Positions 6,387 through 6,783 of a DNA stretch of 6,783 bases are shown here, piece after piece. Source of the DNA: Campylobacteraceae bacterium (GTDB taxonomy: Bacteria > Campylobacterota > Campylobacteria > Campylobacterales > Sulfurovaceae); the NCBI GenBank assembly GCA_026985495.1, contig JALSQJ010000243.1, positions 1 to 6,783 on the forward strand, in the 5' to 3' direction. Position 1 is the first letter of the stretch. Every line of letters begins with the position of its first letter. Position numbers and translations under genes: made by a program. The notes beneath the pieces are model-generated. The model was not told the origin of the DNA. It made no database searches and was given only the letters and a program-made list of their open reading frames with translations.

Positions 6387-6393
6387 GGAATTT

Positions 6394-6433
6394 CTTTAAA
6401 TCAAAAACATTACAATTTGACATATTTATCACA
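6394..6433 (+). repeat. Right copy of the 40-bp imperfect direct repeat
   Basis: From CTTTAAAT to TTTATCACA, this is the partner of 6184-6223. Because the offset (210) is a multiple of three, both copies translate alike in the hydrolase frame (SLxQKxxNLxYLS), although that need not mean they were coding. Confidence 0.65.
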
Positions 6434-6448
6434 AAAATTATTTTTTAA

Positions 6449-6457
6449 TGTTAAAAT
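6449..6457 (+). promoter_or_regulatory. Weak candidate extended -10 upstream of the DUF1016 remnant and tsaD
   Basis: TGTTAAAAT matches the extended -10 pattern with one departure from TATAAT. It lies 25 bases before an ATG at 6482. If active it could supply tsaD transcription across the decayed stretch. Support is weak because the DNA is very AT-rich. Confidence 0.25.
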
Positions 6458-6481
6458 ACTAAAAAATAAAAAGAATTCAAT

Positions 6482-6690
6482 ATGAAAAATAGTCCAAGCA
6501 ACATAAACAGCATAATTAAAGATATAAAGAGATTGAACCACTTTATGGAAGTGATTATTCCTATAGACAACTATATCTTTTTTTACAATTTTATAGAACT
6601 TTTCCAAATACGAACGCACTGCGTTCGCAATTGAATTGGACTCAATATAAACTACTTATTAGAATAAAAGATGAAGATAAAAGAGAGAGA
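6482..6690 (+). pseudogene. Decayed fragment of a DUF1016 (YhcG-type, PDDEXK nuclease family) protein
   Basis: In the frame of position 6544, translation gives YGSDYSYRQLYLFLQFYRTF, then PNTNALRSQLNWTQYKLL and [10 protein letters not shown]. This fits the DUF1016 N-terminal domain (FYxxFP, then ALRSQLxWTxYxLLxRIxDExxRE). That frame has a stop at 6517-6519 just upstream. In another frame an ATG at 6482 gives MKNSPSNINSIIKDIKRLN, a plausible N-terminus for the family, but it leaves the DUF1016 frame before 6544, so a deletion or frameshift joins the two. After KRE the similarity ends in the tsaD ribosome-binding region, and the frame stops at 6721-6723. The nuclease domain, which is C-terminal in this family, is absent. 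It is a remnant, not a working gene, and probably a horizontally acquired passenger. Confidence 0.65.
6611..6627. repeat. Perfect 7-bp GC-rich palindrome with 3-nt loop
   Basis: CGAACGC (6611-6617) pairs with GCGTTCG (6621-6627) around ACT. It falls within the DUF1016 remnant, where it encodes the conserved TNALRS, so it may be a consequence of coding sequence rather than an independent element. No U-run follows, so it is not an intrinsic terminator. Confidence 0.5.
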
Positions 6691-6694
6691 AAAA

Positions 6695-6783
6695 ATGATA
6701 CTAAGCATAGAAAGCAGTTGTGACGACAGCTCAATAGCGATAACAAAAATAGAAAATAAGCAATTAATCTTTTACAAAAAGAT
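6695..6783 (+). CDS. tsaD: tRNA N6-adenosine threonylcarbamoyltransferase, N-terminal part (runs off the window)
   Basis: The ATG at 6695 opens [20 protein letters not shown], the invariant opening of the TsaD/Kae1/Gcp family (ASKHA ATPase fold; ILxIESSCDDT/S). Twenty-nine codons plus two bases are present; the HxxxH metal site lies beyond the window. TsaD transfers threonylcarbamoyl from TsaC's product to A37 of ANN-decoding tRNAs, working with TsaB and TsaE, and is normally essential. The start is preceded by the purine stretch AAGAGAGAGA (6681-6690), a weak but workable ribosome-binding site. In C. jejuni, as I recall, one gene lies between dxr and this gene (old name gcp); here that place holds only debris. 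Confidence 0.93.
   Translation, partial: MILSIESSCDDSSIAITKIENKQLIFYKK

Larger units (their letters stand above)
6238..6388. mobile_element. Inverted pair of REP-like elements (BIME-like unit, 151 bp)
   Basis: A 29-nt sequence at 6238-6266 is repeated inverted at 6360-6388 with three mismatches, around a 93-bp AT-rich spacer. Each arm starts with CC-GTAG and is itself a hairpin with stem GTCGGG/CCCGAC. A GTAG head followed by a hairpin, and head-to-head pairing, are the hallmarks of REP sequences mobilised by REP-associated tyrosine transposases (RAYT, TnpA-REP). No transposase is encoded in the window. The arms are clearly GC-richer than their surroundings. An alternative is a MITE of a DDE transposon, but no target duplication directly abuts the arms. 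Confidence 0.7.

Noticed and set aside
6238..6388. A complete insertion sequence
   Set aside because: The interval is 151 bp and holds no transposase; the arms fit REP hairpins better than IS terminal repeats.
6144..6485. A 113-codon open frame taken as a real protein
   Set aside because: Only the first ~14 codons look like a protein family; the rest translates REP palindromes, direct repeats and AT-rich spacer, so the open frame is incidental.
6410..6619. A minus-strand 69-codon frame
   Set aside because: It is antisense to the DUF1016 remnant and the right repeat; the composition is that of AT-rich noncoding DNA.

Overview
The window is AT-rich bacterial chromosome and looks like a member of the Campylobacterota (epsilonproteobacteria), probably a Sulfurimonas/Sulfurovum-like lineage. 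This rests on three things: the protein sequences themselves, the use of extended -10 promoters (TGNTATAAT) without a clear -35, and gene order. As I recall it, the order RqcH/NFACT - cdsA - dxr - (one gene) - tsaD parallels the Cj1349c to Cj1344c block of Campylobacter jejuni. The genus is an inference; the gene identities are secure for cdsA, dxr, leuC and tsaD.

Layout. On the minus strand, 1-174 holds the first 58 codons of leuC. Behind it, 256-2823 encodes an 855-residue envelope protein with an N-terminal membrane anchor, a Pro/Lys/Glu-rich linker, a very long coiled coil built of five 88-residue tandem repeats, and a C-terminal OmpA-like peptidoglycan-binding domain. A 95-bp divergent spacer (2824-2918) carries a minus-strand -10 box and a perfect 8-bp dyad. 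On the plus strand follow an NFACT/RqcH-family protein (2919-4274), cdsA (4320-5084) and dxr (5084-6154, overlapping cdsA by one base). The window ends with the first 29 codons of tsaD (6695-6783).

Between dxr and tsaD, 6155-6694 is a gene graveyard of about 540 bp. It contains the first ~14 codons of an alpha/beta hydrolase, a pair of inverted REP-like palindromes with the GTAG head (6238-6388) flanked by a 40-bp imperfect direct repeat, and a frameshifted fragment of a DUF1016/YhcG-type protein that runs into the tsaD ribosome-binding region. No intact gene is visible there.

Functionally, cdsA (CDP-diacylglycerol), dxr (MEP isoprenoid pathway), rqcH (ribosome-associated quality control) and tsaD (tRNA t6A37) are housekeeping genes, and leuC belongs to leucine biosynthesis. 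The points worth a second look are the long repetitive coiled-coil OmpA-domain protein, whose repeats are identical over long DNA stretches and whose length can change without frameshift; the REP pair and decayed genes in the dxr-tsaD gap; and a predicted RNA stem at the rqcH-cdsA junction that has a promoter in its loop and the cdsA ribosome-binding site in its 3' arm. I did not find convincing evidence of a wholly new multi-gene system.
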